A stretch of DNA of 64,000 nucleotides, taken from contig JAFUVQ010000011.1 in NCBI GenBank assembly GCA_017477505.1, positions 1-64,000 of the forward strand, written 5' to 3'. The position numbers were made by a program, and so were the translations under genes. Source of the stretch: Eubacterium sp. GTDB taxonomy: Bacteria; Bacillota; Clostridia; Lachnospirales; Lachnospiraceae. Positions 29,644 to 39,755 of the stretch are shown here, in pieces (position 1 is the first letter of the stretch; every line of letters starts with the position of its first letter). The notes beneath the pieces are model-generated. The model ran no database searches. It had not been told where the DNA came from and saw nothing but the letters and a program-made list of their open reading frames with translations.

Positions 29644-32217
29644 TTACTCCATTCCCTTCAGACTTCCAACCATGTCCAGAGTCTTTATTTTCTTTGAGAA
29701 CATATGACTCACTATGACAGCAACCACCAGTACAAATACAGCCGAAATTGCATATAGATAAACCGGCACATGTATATAATAATCGTAATTATCTCCGTTA
29801 CTGTTCATCATTGCCGTAAGCGTTGGTTTCCCCAGTGGAATGCCTGCTATTATTCCGATAGCGGCAAACCATATATTCTCCTGATTCAGAGTTTTTCTTA
29901 TCTTCTTCGACGAGAGACCCATTACCTTAAGCGTTGCAAACTCTTTAAACCTTTCATGGAAGGAGAGATTCCCCGCATTATAGAGGACAACAACAACAGT
30001 AATAACTGAGAAGATCATCATCATATAAAAGAGATATTTTATTACATCATAACCATTTATAAATACCTCTTTCATTTTTTCCATATCATATACACCTGAT
30101 ATTCCGTCCTTGCCATCGTAAGTCTTCAGATCCTTTCTCGAAAGAATAGCTGTAGGTACATATTCACAACCGGTCTTCTGGAAATCTTCTCTGAGTATAG
30201 TTATTCCTGCAGTTTCAGGTGTTCTGTTTATAAGCCCTATCTCTGATTCATACCATTCATTCTTTGAATAAATATGCCAATATACTTTATCACCGACTTT
30301 GACTTGCATCTGTTTAGCCAGTCTGCTTGTAATTGCGACCTTTCCCGGAATCATAGCTGTGATAACCGCTTTTTCATCTGTAATATTCTGCAAGCCTTTT
30401 CCTTCTATAACCGTTATAGTCTGCTTGAATCTATCCATAGATGCAGCATGAGGTTCTTTTGCCAGTTCAATCTGGTCTGTCATAATCATTTCCCCATCTA
30501 CGGCGTCACATATCTCATCAAAATACTCTACATCCTTATCCTCAGACAGAGCCATCTGATAACTATAATTCTGAAGCTTATTAAAGTTCCAGTCTACGAT
30601 ATCATCCACCAGGAAGTAGCATCCAAATGCATATAATACCAGAACCATTCCGACCGCTGTGCCCACTATTCCCATTACTGCTCTTAGTGGAGATCTGGAA
30701 ACATCTCTCAGATTATACTGTGTACTGAAACTGAGTTTCTCCCAAATCGGCAGTTTTTCAGCAAGTATTCTTTTTGCCTTCTTAGGGGCAGCCGGTCTGA
30801 GTGCAGCTGCAGGCGGAACCTTAAGCAGTTTCCTGCAGCTTATATATGAAGCTAAAACACATGTAAGTACAGTCACCGCGGCAACCACATAGAATAATGC
30901 ATTTGATCCGGTTTTAACATTTGGAATCATATACCATTCAAATAGCATTCCAACCATCATTTTACCTACTGTACGCGGTCCGACAATAAGACCAAGAGCA
31001 GCTCCTGTCAGTGATACAAAAAAGCTGTAACTCATATAATGAATCGCTATCTTATATCTCTTCATTCCTATGGCATTCATGGTTCCTATCTGTGTACGCT
31101 GCCTTTCCACCAGCCGGCTCATAGTGGTAGATATTACAAGAATCGCAACCACAAGAAAGATAAATGCAAATGCATAAGAAAATGTATCATGCTGTTTTAG
31201 TTCATCAGCTATTCTTTGTATTCCAACTATCGACTCTTTATCCACCATAACAGCATAGTTCTTATCGATTGCATCTGATATCTGCTTTTCATAAAAAAGA
31301 ACTTCACTGATATTACTTTTTTCTTCTTTTATGGTCTCTCTCGCATCGCTTTTTGCCTCGTCTGTTAGAGTTACAAGCATTGTAGAATATGGAATCAGCC
31401 TAAGAAGTTCTTCGTCACTCATTTTATCAAATCTCTCGAGAAGCATATCCTGATCTATATCATCTATTGTCATTCCATACTCAGCCAGTTTCTTCTCGAT
31501 ATCTTCAATCTTATCTTTAAATGCCTCAGAACTTTTAAGCTCCTCGGCATTAATCTTTCCACTCTTAACCTGACTCTCCGCATATTCTCTAATAGGAAAT
31601 GCCTTATAACTCATATATACATAAGCCAGAGTCTTAAAGTTTATATCACTATCCTTTTCAGCCTTTGTATATTCATACTCCGGCTCCATGATAAGTCCGC
31701 GAACGGTTCTCTCAAACTTTACGCCATTATATTCAAGCTTTATCTTATCTCCTACAGCAATATCCCATTCCTTTGCAAATGAACCATTAAGCCATACACC
31801 GTCCTCATCTTCTCCATCAAAATCGACACTGTCTAATACCTTAAGCTTTTCATTCTCCTCCTCTGTTCCCGTAAATACATAAGGTCTTAGGATTGTACTT
31901 TCATCCATTAGATATATATCCAGCTGCGCACCTTCATAATCAACGGTTGTTCCTCTTATCTCAGTCCTGAACTGGGCATCCTTTACAAAGGACAGCGCTT
32001 TAACCTGATCCAGATTTTCTTCTTTGAAGCCCTCACTATATATCCAGGCATCTGCTATATTTGTCTTTTCATGGAATTCATTAACTGCCTTTCCACTACC
32101 AACTACATTTGATTCAAAACCTGTATAGATAAATGTCGCAAGAAATGAAAGTATAAGTACTGATATGAATTGCCCCAGATTACCTCGCATTTCTCTAAGC
32201 ATTTTTCTGTATAACAT
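29644..32217 (-). CDS. ABC transporter permease, FtsX/MacB type
   Basis: About 857 residues with an N-terminal membrane helix (QFISVLILSFLATFIYTGF), a large extracytoplasmic domain, three helices around 340-460, a helix near 520, a second outer domain and three C-terminal helices: two FtsX repeats. The start is the ATG overlapping the ATPase stop as TAATG, with GGAGGTGG upstream. With the ATPase it would form an exporter of peptides or lipid-like molecules. Last gene of a five-gene operon with two ATC-hydrolase family proteins. Confidence 0.9.
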   Translation of the reverse strand: MLYRKMLREMRGNLGQFISVLILSFLATFIYTGFESNVVGSGKAVNEFHEKTNIADAWIYSEGFKEENLDQVKALSFVKDAQFRTEIRGTTVDYEGAQLDIYLMDESTILRPYVFTGTEEENEKLKVLDSVDFDGEDEDGVWLNGSFAKEWDIAVGDKIKLEYNGVKFERTVRGLIMEPEYEYTKAEKDSDINFKTLAYVYMSYKAFPIREYAESQVKSGKINAEELKSSEAFKDKIEDIEKKLAEYGMTIDDIDQDMLLERFDKMSDEELLRLIPYSTMLVTLTDEAKSDARETIKEEKSNISEVLFYEKQISDAIDKNYAVMVDKESIVGIQRIADELKQHDTFSYAFAFIFLVVAILVISTTMSRLVERQRTQIGTMNAIGMKRYKIAIHYMSYSFFVSLTGAALGLIVGPRTVGKMMVGMLFEWYMIPNVKTGSNALFYVVAAVTVLTCVLASYISCRKLLKVPPAAALRPAAPKKAKRILAEKLPIWEKLSFSTQYNLRDVSRSPLRAVMGIVGTAVGMVLVLYAFGCYFLVDDIVDWNFNKLQNYSYQMALSEDKDVEYFDEICDAVDGEMIMTDQIELAKEPHAASMDRFKQTITVIEGKGLQNITDEKAVITAMIPGKVAITSRLAKQMQVKVGDKVYWHIYSKNEWYESEIGLINRTPETAGITILREDFQKTGCEYVPTAILSRKDLKTYDGKDGISGVYDMEKMKEVFINGYDVIKYLFYMMMIFSVITVVVVLYNAGNLSFHERFKEFATLKVMGLSSKKIRKTLNQENIWFAAIGIIAGIPLGKPTLTAMMNSNGDNYDYYIHVPVYLYAISAVFVLVVAVIVSHMFSKKIKTLDMVGSLKGME

Positions 32218-32930
32218 TACCACTCCACCTCCTCAACAGGAACTGGTGACTCATTTATTTTAATCTCCCTGACTTTTCCGTTCTTCATACGGATTACCTT
32301 ATCGGCGCATTTAGCTATATCCGCATTATGTGTTACCAGAATAACTGTATCTCCGTAATTGTGAGACATATCTACTAAAAGTTTAAGTACACTAACTCCT
32401 GTCTCAGAATCAAGGGCACCTGTTGGTTCGTCTCCGAGTATTATCTTCGGATTCTTTGCAAGCGCCCTTGCTATAGATACTCTCTGTTGTTCACCACCCG
32501 ACATCTGGGACGGGAACTTCTTCGCATGTTTCTTAAGTCCGACCCTTTCAAGCATTTCCATAGGGTCAAGTGCGTTCTTCACTATACTCCTGGTAAGTGC
32601 CACATTTTCATATGCCGTAAGACTTGGAATCAGATTATAAAACTGAAATATGAATCCTATCTTTTCAGCTCTGTAATCCGAAAGCTTAGCATCATTCATA
32701 GATGAAACTATTGCTCCGTCCACCGTGACTGTACCCGATGTAGGTTTATCCATACCTCCCAGCATGTTCAGTACGGTAGACTTACCCGCTCCCGACTGCC
32801 CCAGTATAACAACAAACTCACCTTCATCTATGGTAAAGTCTATGTGATTCACTGCAATCTGTTTTCCATCACCCTCACCATATTCCTTTAGAACATCTTT
32901 AAACTCTACAACTGTCTTTCCCTTATTCAT
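32217..32930 (-). CDS. ABC transporter ATP-binding protein (MacB/LolD type)
   Basis: Walker A GQSGAGKST, signature MSGGEQQR, Walker B ILGDEPTGALD and the switch His in LVTHN are all present. The spacing and [17 protein letters not shown] are those of the LolD/MacB group, which pairs with FtsX-like permeases. ATG at 32930 is preferred over 32951 because AGGAGG stands just before it. Coupled to the permease by a TAATG overlap. Confidence 0.95.
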   Translation of the reverse strand: MNKGKTVVEFKDVLKEYGEGDGKQIAVNHIDFTIDEGEFVVILGQSGAGKSTVLNMLGGMDKPTSGTVTVDGAIVSSMNDAKLSDYRAEKIGFIFQFYNLIPSLTAYENVALTRSIVKNALDPMEMLERVGLKKHAKKFPSQMSGGEQQRVSIARALAKNPKIILGDEPTGALDSETGVSVLKLLVDMSHNYGDTVILVTHNADIAKCADKVIRMKNGKVREIKINESPVPVEEVEW

Positions 32931-32970
32931 ATTTTCCTCCTGATTATTCACTACGTGTTTTTAGTTTTTC

Positions 32971-33576
32971 TCACTTCCTGCTCACATGAAAGTCGCAATA
33001 ATCATCTCCATTTGCAAGTGTATGATTTCTGACCAGCTTAGCTCCACCTTTATCAAAACTGATAAAGTCAGTCATACATAGATACCTGATAAGATGAAAA
33101 CAGTCTTCCCTTCTACCTAGTTCACATAGTCCGCATTTTGTGTAAGTGAATTCATAGTTATCTTTATCGATTCTCCTGAATGTAGATTTCCAATCCATTT
33201 CATAGACGGATGTCTGTGATTTTCTTGCAGCTTCTTCACGGGTTCTGATATTCTTCTCCGAAAATGCGCTTTCATCCTCTTTCTGTCTGCGAATCATTTC
33301 GTCACAAAGATATTTGACGAGTTCCTCAAAACATTTTTCATCGATAACATCCGGAGCTGCTTTATAAAATGATATAAGATAACAACCTATATAAAGAATC
33401 TTAGTCAGACTGTTTCCTTTACCCAGTGCTGGAGTTCTAGCTACTATTTCCTTATATTCTTTCCTTATTTTCTTCTTCAATGTAGCTGTCACTTCTATTC
33501 CGTAATCCCTTAAAAATGCACATACTGCTTTATCCATAATGAGTGGCATTGCCACACCCATAAATCCGTATCTCAT
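32971..33576 (-). CDS. L-2-amino-thiazoline-4-carboxylic acid hydrolase family protein (second of two)
   Basis: Start set at the internal ATG (33576), because the longer frame overlaps the upstream gene by 38 bases while this ATG has AGAGG before it. The C-terminal half has YEFTYTKCGLCELGRRED and NHTLANGDDYCDFHVSRK, the cysteine pattern and CDFxxxR end of the ATC-hydrolase family (PF14196). Family members open thiazoline rings, but many are uncharacterised. It is paired with a divergent paralogue and an ABC exporter, which suggests a role with the exported or sensed compound. Confidence 0.75.
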   Translation of the reverse strand: MRYGFMGVAMPLIMDKAVCAFLRDYGIEVTATLKKKIRKEYKEIVARTPALGKGNSLTKILYIGCYLISFYKAAPDVIDEKCFEELVKYLCDEMIRRQKEDESAFSEKNIRTREEAARKSQTSVYEMDWKSTFRRIDKDNYEFTYTKCGLCELGRREDCFHLIRYLCMTDFISFDKGGAKLVRNHTLANGDDYCDFHVSRK

Positions 33577-33622
33577 TTTTTTCTTAGTTACCTCTCCCTT
33601 ATAAGATCGTACATGTGAAAGC

Positions 33623-34228
33623 TTATGATCTTCTGTATATAAAATCGCATTTATCTCCACCGGTTCCGAGTGTCATGGTTCTGATAAAGTCCACATTATC
33701 CAGACCGCAGTAGGCATATTCATCACTATCGCAAAATGTTTTTGTAAGTTCGGGCAGTCCCAGTTTTGAAAGATATTCACAGTACGGACAGGCTCTCATG
33801 TTGAAGGATACTTCTTCCTTATCCTTCCTGACCCACTCAACCTTAAAACCTGCCTTTTCTCCAAATGCAGCATCTGTCATTATTCCACATAACTTCATGA
33901 AAAAGTCTGCGCCGATTTTAGTAGAGGTCATTTTTACAAATGATTCATGTCTGGATTCATTTTTCTTCTTTATACATTTTTCTATCCATTTATAGGCTTT
34001 ATCAGGATAATATTCCTTTAATACTTTATATAGAGCCGCCCTTTCAAGAATGAATGTAGCATGCATTTTATTGGTCTTAACAACGTCTCCTAGAATTCCT
34101 GCCATACGATCATATTCCGCATCTGCCTCTTTTTTTATCCTTTCTGCCTGTTTGTCGCCATAAGCTTTACTTAAATGTAAGAATAAAGGATTATATTCTT
34201 TTATTTTGTCATATCTGTTCTTTTTCAT
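33623..34228 (-). CDS. L-2-amino-thiazoline-4-carboxylic acid hydrolase family protein (first of two)
   Basis: 201 residues with MRACPYCEYLSKLGLPELTK, FCDSDEYAYCGLDNVDFIRT and GTGGDKCDFIYRR, the C-terminal cysteine cluster and CDFxYRR end of PF14196. It begins immediately after the stop of the DUF6796 gene. N-terminal half is basic and helical. It differs clearly from its neighbour (about 33 kb), so the pair is an old duplication. Catalysis by these variants is unproven. Confidence 0.75.
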   Translation of the reverse strand: MKKNRYDKIKEYNPLFLHLSKAYGDKQAERIKKEADAEYDRMAGILGDVVKTNKMHATFILERAALYKVLKEYYPDKAYKWIEKCIKKKNESRHESFVKMTSTKIGADFFMKLCGIMTDAAFGEKAGFKVEWVRKDKEEVSFNMRACPYCEYLSKLGLPELTKTFCDSDEYAYCGLDNVDFIRTMTLGTGGDKCDFIYRRS

Positions 34229-34903
34229 TTACTTCACCCTCTCTATTCTCCAATATAAATATGCCGGAATAAAAAATGTCATCTCAAGAACACTCTCCAG
34301 TGAACCCGTAACACCCCACTCTCCCGTGATTTTTGCAAACACAACAAATATCAGTACCAGAATGAAGTATCCACCGAATATATAAAAAACATTTCTCTTT
34401 TTCAGGCCAAATTTCCCACTTAGAATACCATAAATCAGTATTATTTCAGTGAGATATCCAAGTATAGCCAAAGTATAAGTAAGCGGATTCAGGTACGACT
34501 GGGCATGTTCTATTAACGTCACAATCTGCGATTCAGACACACCCGCATTTATCGCTGATCTATATGTTAAAGGACTATAAACACCAAGTGTAAAATGCAT
34601 ATAAAGAACTCCACCTATACATAGCAGTGAAGGCAGGATCAAGATATTTCCCAATCCTCTAAACACATTATGATACATCTTCCCAAGGCTAATAAAACCC
34701 ATTAGAAGCAGCAGACTGCCGATGACACCTATCCACATGGAAGTCATAAGTCTCCACTCCGGGACATTCCACAAAGCTGTTTGATCATCGGATAATACAT
34801 CCTGCCCTATATATAAAAACATATCGGCTATCGCATACACTATAGTACCCGCAATTCCGGCTCCAGCCATTATCTTATTAACCTTGCTCATATCATTATC
34901 CAC
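34229..34903 (-). CDS. DUF6796 family membrane protein
   Basis: Seven hydrophobic stretches, starting MAGAGIAGTIVYAIADMFLYIG, with WNVPEWRLMTSMWIGVIGSL and ending in YLYWRIERVK, match what I know as DUF6796. A GTG at 34903 has AGGAG well spaced before it; a TTG at 34924 or ATG at 34891 are alternatives. First gene of the ABC-exporter operon; function unknown. Confidence 0.75.
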   Translation of the reverse strand: MDNDMSKVNKIMAGAGIAGTIVYAIADMFLYIGQDVLSDDQTALWNVPEWRLMTSMWIGVIGSLLLLMGFISLGKMYHNVFRGLGNILILPSLLCIGGVLYMHFTLGVYSPLTYRSAINAGVSESQIVTLIEHAQSYLNPLTYTLAILGYLTEIILIYGILSGKFGLKKRNVFYIFGGYFILVLIFVVFAKITGEWGVTGSLESVLEMTFFIPAYLYWRIERVK

Positions 34904-34962
34904 TATATTCACTCCTATTCCCAAGCTAACTATCCCCTATTGTTAGAGGGCTCTAATTATGT

Positions 34963-34991
34963 ATAGTAGCATATAACTCGAAATTTTTCAA
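34963..34991 (-). promoter_or_regulatory. Promoter of the DUF6796-ATC-ABC operon
   Basis: TTGAAA (34991-34986), 17 bases, TACTAT (34968-34963). Between it and the first gene is a dyad CTAAC-N11-GTTAG (34926-34946). Confidence 0.5.
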
Positions 34992-34999
34992 AACAAAAA

Positions 35000-35024
35000 G
35001 GCTGTCATACGGGAGCTGACAGCC
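35000..35024 (-). terminator. Terminator behind the paired ABC exporter genes
   Basis: GGCTGTCA and TGACAGCC arms around a nine-base loop, followed by TTTTTGTTTTG on the minus strand. Confidence 0.85.
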
Positions 35025-35055
35025 ATGATTGTTGGTTACTTATTTGATTAGTTTC

Positions 35056-36807
35056 TTATGCCATCTGCCAGCTCTCAGCCTTCTGTCTTATCTTTACGAA
35101 CTCACTATATTTACCGCCCCGATTAATCAACTCGGCATGAGTACCCTTCTCAATCAGGCATCCATTATCTACAACCAGTATCTGATCTACCGATTCTATA
35201 GTTGCAAGTCTGTGGGCTATTATGATAACTGTCTTACCCTTAGAAAGCTCTGTGATAGCCCCCTGTATAAGATGCTCATTTTCAGGATCGATACTGGCTG
35301 TTGATTCATCCAGGATTATGATAGGAGCATCCTTAAGTATCGCCCTCGCTATAGATATTCTCTGCTTCTGTCCTCCTGACAGAGTTCCGCCGCCTTCTCC
35401 GATCACGGTATCATATCCATCCGGCAACTCCATGATAAAGTCATGACATCTGGCTTTTTTAGCAGCCTCAACCATCTCTTCTTCAGTCACATTATCTCTG
35501 CCAAAACATATATTCGCTCTTATGGTGTCATTAAAGAGATATACATTCTGAAATACCATGGAAATGTTGGAAAGCAGGCTGTCACAGGTGAACTCAGTAA
35601 GCTTATGCCCTCCGAGAGATATACTTCCGGAAGACACATCATAGAATCTGGCAATCAGATTGCATATAGTTGTCTTTCCACTTCCTGAAGGACCAACGAT
35701 TGCAGTAGTGCTTCCCTCAGGGAGCTTAAAAGATACATCCTTCAGAATCTTTCTCTTGTTATCATATGAAAAGTCCACATTTTCAAATTCTATATCAAAT
35801 CTCTCCGGCTTTATGTCCGTACCCTTCTCATCTAAGAGACTGCCCTTAGAGATTTCATTTAACTTATCCAGAGCATTATTTATAACAGCCAGAACATGTG
35901 CGCTGTCAGCTATCGGTTCTACACTTCCGAATATGGACATAGAGAGAAATGCTACTACTATAACAAACTTAAGCTCCATATCTCCGGCAATACCTGCATA
36001 CATTACTGATATTACCATCCATGCACTCGCTGCTTTTAAAGCAAATAGGTGCAGGCAGTTATAAGGAATAAACCCACATTCTATCTTTAAAGCAATCCTT
36101 TTCGTACTGGCTACCGCATCTCTAAATGATGCTATTGAAGCCCCTTCCATTCCGAAAGATTTAACTACCGGAAGTCCTCTTGTATATTCAAGTGCAGCCT
36201 GTGTGAGTCTCTCATTTTCTTCATTCAAGACCTTTGTATTTTTGCTGCTGTGATACGATATCATACTAAGAAAGAGAAATGAAACAACCACTCCGAGTAC
36301 TGCTATAAGAGCCGCCTTCGGACACATAATGCCAAGGAATATGAGGATGCAGATAAAGTTCAGATATCCTCCTACGAAGTTATCAACCATTCTTATACCC
36401 ATATTTTCAAGAGTATGGAGTCCTGTAGTTATGGCATTAAGTATAGCCCCGGAATCGTTAGTCTGAAAATATCCAAGAGAAACTCTTTTCAGTGCTTCAC
36501 CGATTTTTATTCTGTCCCTTGCGATAAGCAGATATCCTATCTTCTCATGGTATCTAGCCTTAAAATAATCAAAGAGAAATCTTCCTAATGTAAGTCCTGT
36601 AATAACTCCGAGACATTTAAGCCATAATGTATTAGAAATGTCATCTCCTGCTTTTAAGGTTTCAACTATTTGAGCAATTGTAAATCCCGCAAAGGCTACT
36701 GGTGCCGCTACCATCCAGGAAGAAAAGAAGGAAAATACAAATCCTAAAAACAGGTCGCCCTTAAAATCTCCGCACCACGCTATAATTCTTTTAACTGTAC
36801 TGAACAT
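35056..36807 (-). CDS. ABC exporter half-transporter (second of a pair)
   Basis: A six-helix membrane domain (residues about 10-300) is followed by a nucleotide-binding domain with Walker A GPSGSGKTT, signature LSGGQKQR, Walker B IIILDEST and the switch IAHRLAT. Start at 36807, one base after the upstream stop, with AGGCGG before it. With its neighbour it should form a heterodimer. Exporter pairs next to an AraC regulator in Clostridia resemble YbtPQ-type siderophore systems, but the substrate is not evident. Confidence 0.9.
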   Translation of the reverse strand: MFSTVKRIIAWCGDFKGDLFLGFVFSFFSSWMVAAPVAFAGFTIAQIVETLKAGDDISNTLWLKCLGVITGLTLGRFLFDYFKARYHEKIGYLLIARDRIKIGEALKRVSLGYFQTNDSGAILNAITTGLHTLENMGIRMVDNFVGGYLNFICILIFLGIMCPKAALIAVLGVVVSFLFLSMISYHSSKNTKVLNEENERLTQAALEYTRGLPVVKSFGMEGASIASFRDAVASTKRIALKIECGFIPYNCLHLFALKAASAWMVISVMYAGIAGDMELKFVIVVAFLSMSIFGSVEPIADSAHVLAVINNALDKLNEISKGSLLDEKGTDIKPERFDIEFENVDFSYDNKRKILKDVSFKLPEGSTTAIVGPSGSGKTTICNLIARFYDVSSGSISLGGHKLTEFTCDSLLSNISMVFQNVYLFNDTIRANICFGRDNVTEEEMVEAAKKARCHDFIMELPDGYDTVIGEGGGTLSGGQKQRISIARAILKDAPIIILDESTASIDPENEHLIQGAITELSKGKTVIIIAHRLATIESVDQILVVDNGCLIEKGTHAELINRGGKYSEFVKIRQKAESWQMA

Positions 36808-36808
36808 T

Positions 36809-38569
36809 CTATCTACCCGCCTTTCCTGCAGACCATTTTCTTGCACCTATATGTGCCTGCCACATTCTGTTATAAAGCGGACACTTCTCCATAAGCTCAT
36901 CCTGCTTTCCTGATGCTTCGATACTGCCATCACTTAGAACTACTATGTTATCTGCTTCTTTAATCGTAGACAGTCGATGAGCTATGACGAGAAGCGTCTT
37001 ATTCTTTGTAAGCGCAGCAATGGACTGCTGAAGCTTATCCTCATTCTCAGGATCCGTAAACGCTGTTGCTTCATCGAGAATTACGATTGGCGCGTTTTTC
37101 AGCATCATTCTGGCTATCGCAATACGCTGTCTCTCGCCGCCTGAAAGTCTCTTTCCTGCTTCACCGGCCGAAGTATTATATCCATCAGGGAGCTTCAGGA
37201 TGAATTCCTCGCAGCACGCTGCAAGGGCCGCCGCTTTTACTTCCTCATCCGTAGCAGCAGGATTTCCCAGTCTTATATTTTCAAGAAGTGAACATCTGAA
37301 GAGGAAATTATCCTGAGTTACGAAGCTCACAAGATTCGCAAGGCTTGTCACCTTCATGTCCCTAATATCCACTCCACCTATTTCTATACTTCCACCGGTC
37401 GTGTCCCAGAACCCGGCTATAAGTTTAGCAACAGTAGACTTTCCTCCACCGCTCGGTCCCACAAGCGCAGTAAAGCTGCCCTCAGGCAGAGCGAGATCTA
37501 TTCCGTGAAGCACCTCTCCTTCCTTTTCATCATAAGTAAAATGTACTCCTTTCAGCTGTACATCATACTTGTCAGGTATTTTCTCCTCACTTGGTTCAAT
37601 AAGTGTCTTCATGTCAAAAAGCTTCTGAATCTCTTTTACTGTATACTCCATCTCTCTAAGGCTGTTGGAGAACACCTCAATCTTTGTCATGCTTATGACC
37701 ATTGACATGGCAAGCATAACCGCAAGTGCCATTTCAGAAACAGACATACTTCCCTTATCTATCAGAAGAACACTGACAGGAACTACGCCCAACAGAGTTG
37801 CAGGCATGAATGCAAATGCCAGCTTCATGGTAATCCATGTATCCTTCATCCATTCGATAACGAAATCACGATAATTCATAATGGCACCGGCATATTTCTC
37901 ATAACTTACACCGGTCTTGCCGAAGGCCTTTATAACCTCAATTCCTTCGATATATTCAACTATTACGCTGTTCATATGAGCATTTGCTTCCTGATACTTA
38001 GCCAGATTTCTGCCACTTAAAGAAAATGTAAGCATCATAAATATGAATCCAACAGGAAGTGCAGCGAGCGCTCCAAGTGCAACTCTGATATCTATCATGC
38101 AGAGCGCGATTAAACTGACTATTGGAAGTACAAGATGTCCTGAGCCTTCAGGAACAAAATGTGCAAGCGGCGGTTCTATATCTTCTATCTTATCTACTAT
38201 AATCCCCTTAATTTCGCCGATAGAGTGTGCATATACTTCTCCCAGCGGTGCTTTCATAAAAACATCTGCAACCTTAAGTCTCATACCTTCTAACACATTA
38301 AATGCAACATAATGTGATATTCCTGTTGATAACCCGAAGGTCAAAACCTTTATAAAATACATTCCGAGTGCTATCAGTCCCCAGAAGAGAACTGTTTCCT
38401 TATCCAGCCCGCCTGTCATATACGCATCAAGCATCTTATATACACAGAAGTACGGTACTATACCTGATACCAGACTTATTACCGAAAGTATTACTGATAT
38501 AACAAGCTTTGTTCCGCTGCCCTTCGCATAAGACAGCAGCGTCATAAACCAATTATCTGATGATTTCAT
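36809..38569 (-). CDS. ABC exporter half-transporter (first of a pair)
   Basis: 586 residues: six membrane helices (first GTKLVISVILSVISLVSGIV), then Walker A GPSGGGKST, signature LSGGERQR, Walker B IVILDEATAFTD and IAHRLSTI. Asp/Thr in place of the usual SALD after the D-loop (EATAFTDPE) is seen in one half of several heterodimers. Located 43 bases after the AraC gene, so probably cotranscribed and under its control together with the dyad at 39669-39683. Confidence 0.9.
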   Translation of the reverse strand: MKSSDNWFMTLLSYAKGSGTKLVISVILSVISLVSGIVPYFCVYKMLDAYMTGGLDKETVLFWGLIALGMYFIKVLTFGLSTGISHYVAFNVLEGMRLKVADVFMKAPLGEVYAHSIGEIKGIIVDKIEDIEPPLAHFVPEGSGHLVLPIVSLIALCMIDIRVALGALAALPVGFIFMMLTFSLSGRNLAKYQEANAHMNSVIVEYIEGIEVIKAFGKTGVSYEKYAGAIMNYRDFVIEWMKDTWITMKLAFAFMPATLLGVVPVSVLLIDKGSMSVSEMALAVMLAMSMVISMTKIEVFSNSLREMEYTVKEIQKLFDMKTLIEPSEEKIPDKYDVQLKGVHFTYDEKEGEVLHGIDLALPEGSFTALVGPSGGGKSTVAKLIAGFWDTTGGSIEIGGVDIRDMKVTSLANLVSFVTQDNFLFRCSLLENIRLGNPAATDEEVKAAALAACCEEFILKLPDGYNTSAGEAGKRLSGGERQRIAIARMMLKNAPIVILDEATAFTDPENEDKLQQSIAALTKNKTLLVIAHRLSTIKEADNIVVLSDGSIEASGKQDELMEKCPLYNRMWQAHIGARKWSAGKAGR

Positions 38570-38612
38570 CTCTTTTTGTCCCCTCTTCCACTTTATTTGT
38601 GTTACTGAACAA

Positions 38613-39620
38613 TTACTTTTTTTGTTTGAAGTTCAAAGGGGTTATTCCCATTACATCCTTAAATGCTGCTGCAAACTTGGAGGGATTATCATAGCCCACA
38701 CTTTCTGCTACATCCGAAACTTTCAGGCTCCTATCACTTTTAAGTAGCTCCGCAGCTTTATTAATTTTGAACTTCTTTATATATTTATATATCGGACTTC
38801 CGTATATCTCGCGGAAGTTTTTCCTAAGTGTAGATTCCGGTATACCAAACATTTGGGACAGCACCTCAACTGTATAGTTTTTATCCGGCGAATCTATGAT
38901 CAACTTATGGACTTCTTTTATCTTATCCGCCTGACTCGCTGGAATATATACCCTGTCATCCGTATATAAAGTCTTATCCAGCATCTTCAGCCTAAGCAGA
39001 ATCTCCATGATTTTCACTTTAAAATGATCCATTCTTATCTCTTTGGGAACGTTATACATTTCATCAAGTATCCGGTCTATATATTCATCATTTTTTAGAA
39101 GGCTGTCTCTTCTGATAAAGTACTCCTCAGCAGGCGAATCAAACTTATCAGACGAACTGAATTTTTCAACGATAGCCTCAAGATCTATATCAATTCCCGG
39201 AAGTTCGCTCTTGATACTCTTTTCCGCTTCTCCGATCTCAAAACCTATCGTCATGCCATAGTAGTATCCATTTGGCATATGAATACGTCCTGAATGATTT
39301 ATACGTCTTCCAAGCTTCAGATCGCCGGATTCCATATAGAACTTATTTCCCAACAGATTCTCATGTTCTATTCTTCCCTGCCTGCAGTGATCAATGCAGA
39401 ATACATTTTCCATATTCTTAAACTCGGATTCACAGGCCTCCAGATGAAACTCGTCAAACATAACGTATACACCCTTCATCACCACATATAGCGTCATATA
39501 GCCTTCTCCTGTAGGCGACTGAATCCTAAGAACGTGAGAATTATCATTCTCAGCGATAGACTGAACATTTGATCCAAAGCCTTTAGCGTGAAGGACTTCA
39601 CTTATCAAATTATCATTCAT
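38613..39620 (-). CDS. AraC-family regulator of the paired ABC exporter
   Basis: 335 residues with a ligand-type N-terminal domain containing CIDHCRQGRIEHE and a C-terminal double HTH: LSQMFGIPESTLRKNFREIY and VSDVAESVGYDNPSKFAAAF. The other two AraC proteins in this window share the xxxCxxGRxE pattern, so all three are paralogues. It presumably activates the two exporter genes downstream. An AGAGG site precedes the ATG. Confidence 0.9.
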   Translation of the reverse strand: MNDNLISEVLHAKGFGSNVQSIAENDNSHVLRIQSPTGEGYMTLYVVMKGVYVMFDEFHLEACESEFKNMENVFCIDHCRQGRIEHENLLGNKFYMESGDLKLGRRINHSGRIHMPNGYYYGMTIGFEIGEAEKSIKSELPGIDIDLEAIVEKFSSSDKFDSPAEEYFIRRDSLLKNDEYIDRILDEMYNVPKEIRMDHFKVKIMEILLRLKMLDKTLYTDDRVYIPASQADKIKEVHKLIIDSPDKNYTVEVLSQMFGIPESTLRKNFREIYGSPIYKYIKKFKINKAAELLKSDRSLKVSDVAESVGYDNPSKFAAAFKDVMGITPLNFKQKK

Positions 39621-39668
39621 AGTTCAACCTCTGATTATCCCATTTTAATTAAATATATTTTATTAATA

Positions 39669-39684
39669 TTAGTTATATCTAACC
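39669..39684 (-). promoter_or_regulatory. Dyad operator upstream of the AraC/exporter operon
   Basis: TTAGTTATATCTAAC with partial twofold symmetry, one base different from TTAGTTGTATCTAAC at 50824-50838. It is reminiscent of DtxR/MntR-type boxes (TTAG-N-CTAA), an iron or manganese regulator being the likely binder. Confidence 0.45.
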
Positions 39685-39698
39685 ACCGGATATAATAA

Positions 39699-39724
39699 TG
39701 GCACATTCTTTACGAATGTGCCAC
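39699..39724 (-). terminator. Terminator-like hairpin behind the MBL-fold gene
   Basis: TGGCACATTC and GAATGTGCCA, perfect 10-base arms with a five-base loop, followed by ATTATTATA; a short U-tract only. Confidence 0.65.
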
Positions 39725-39755
39725 TCCATTTTGATATTTATGCTCCATTTTGTTT

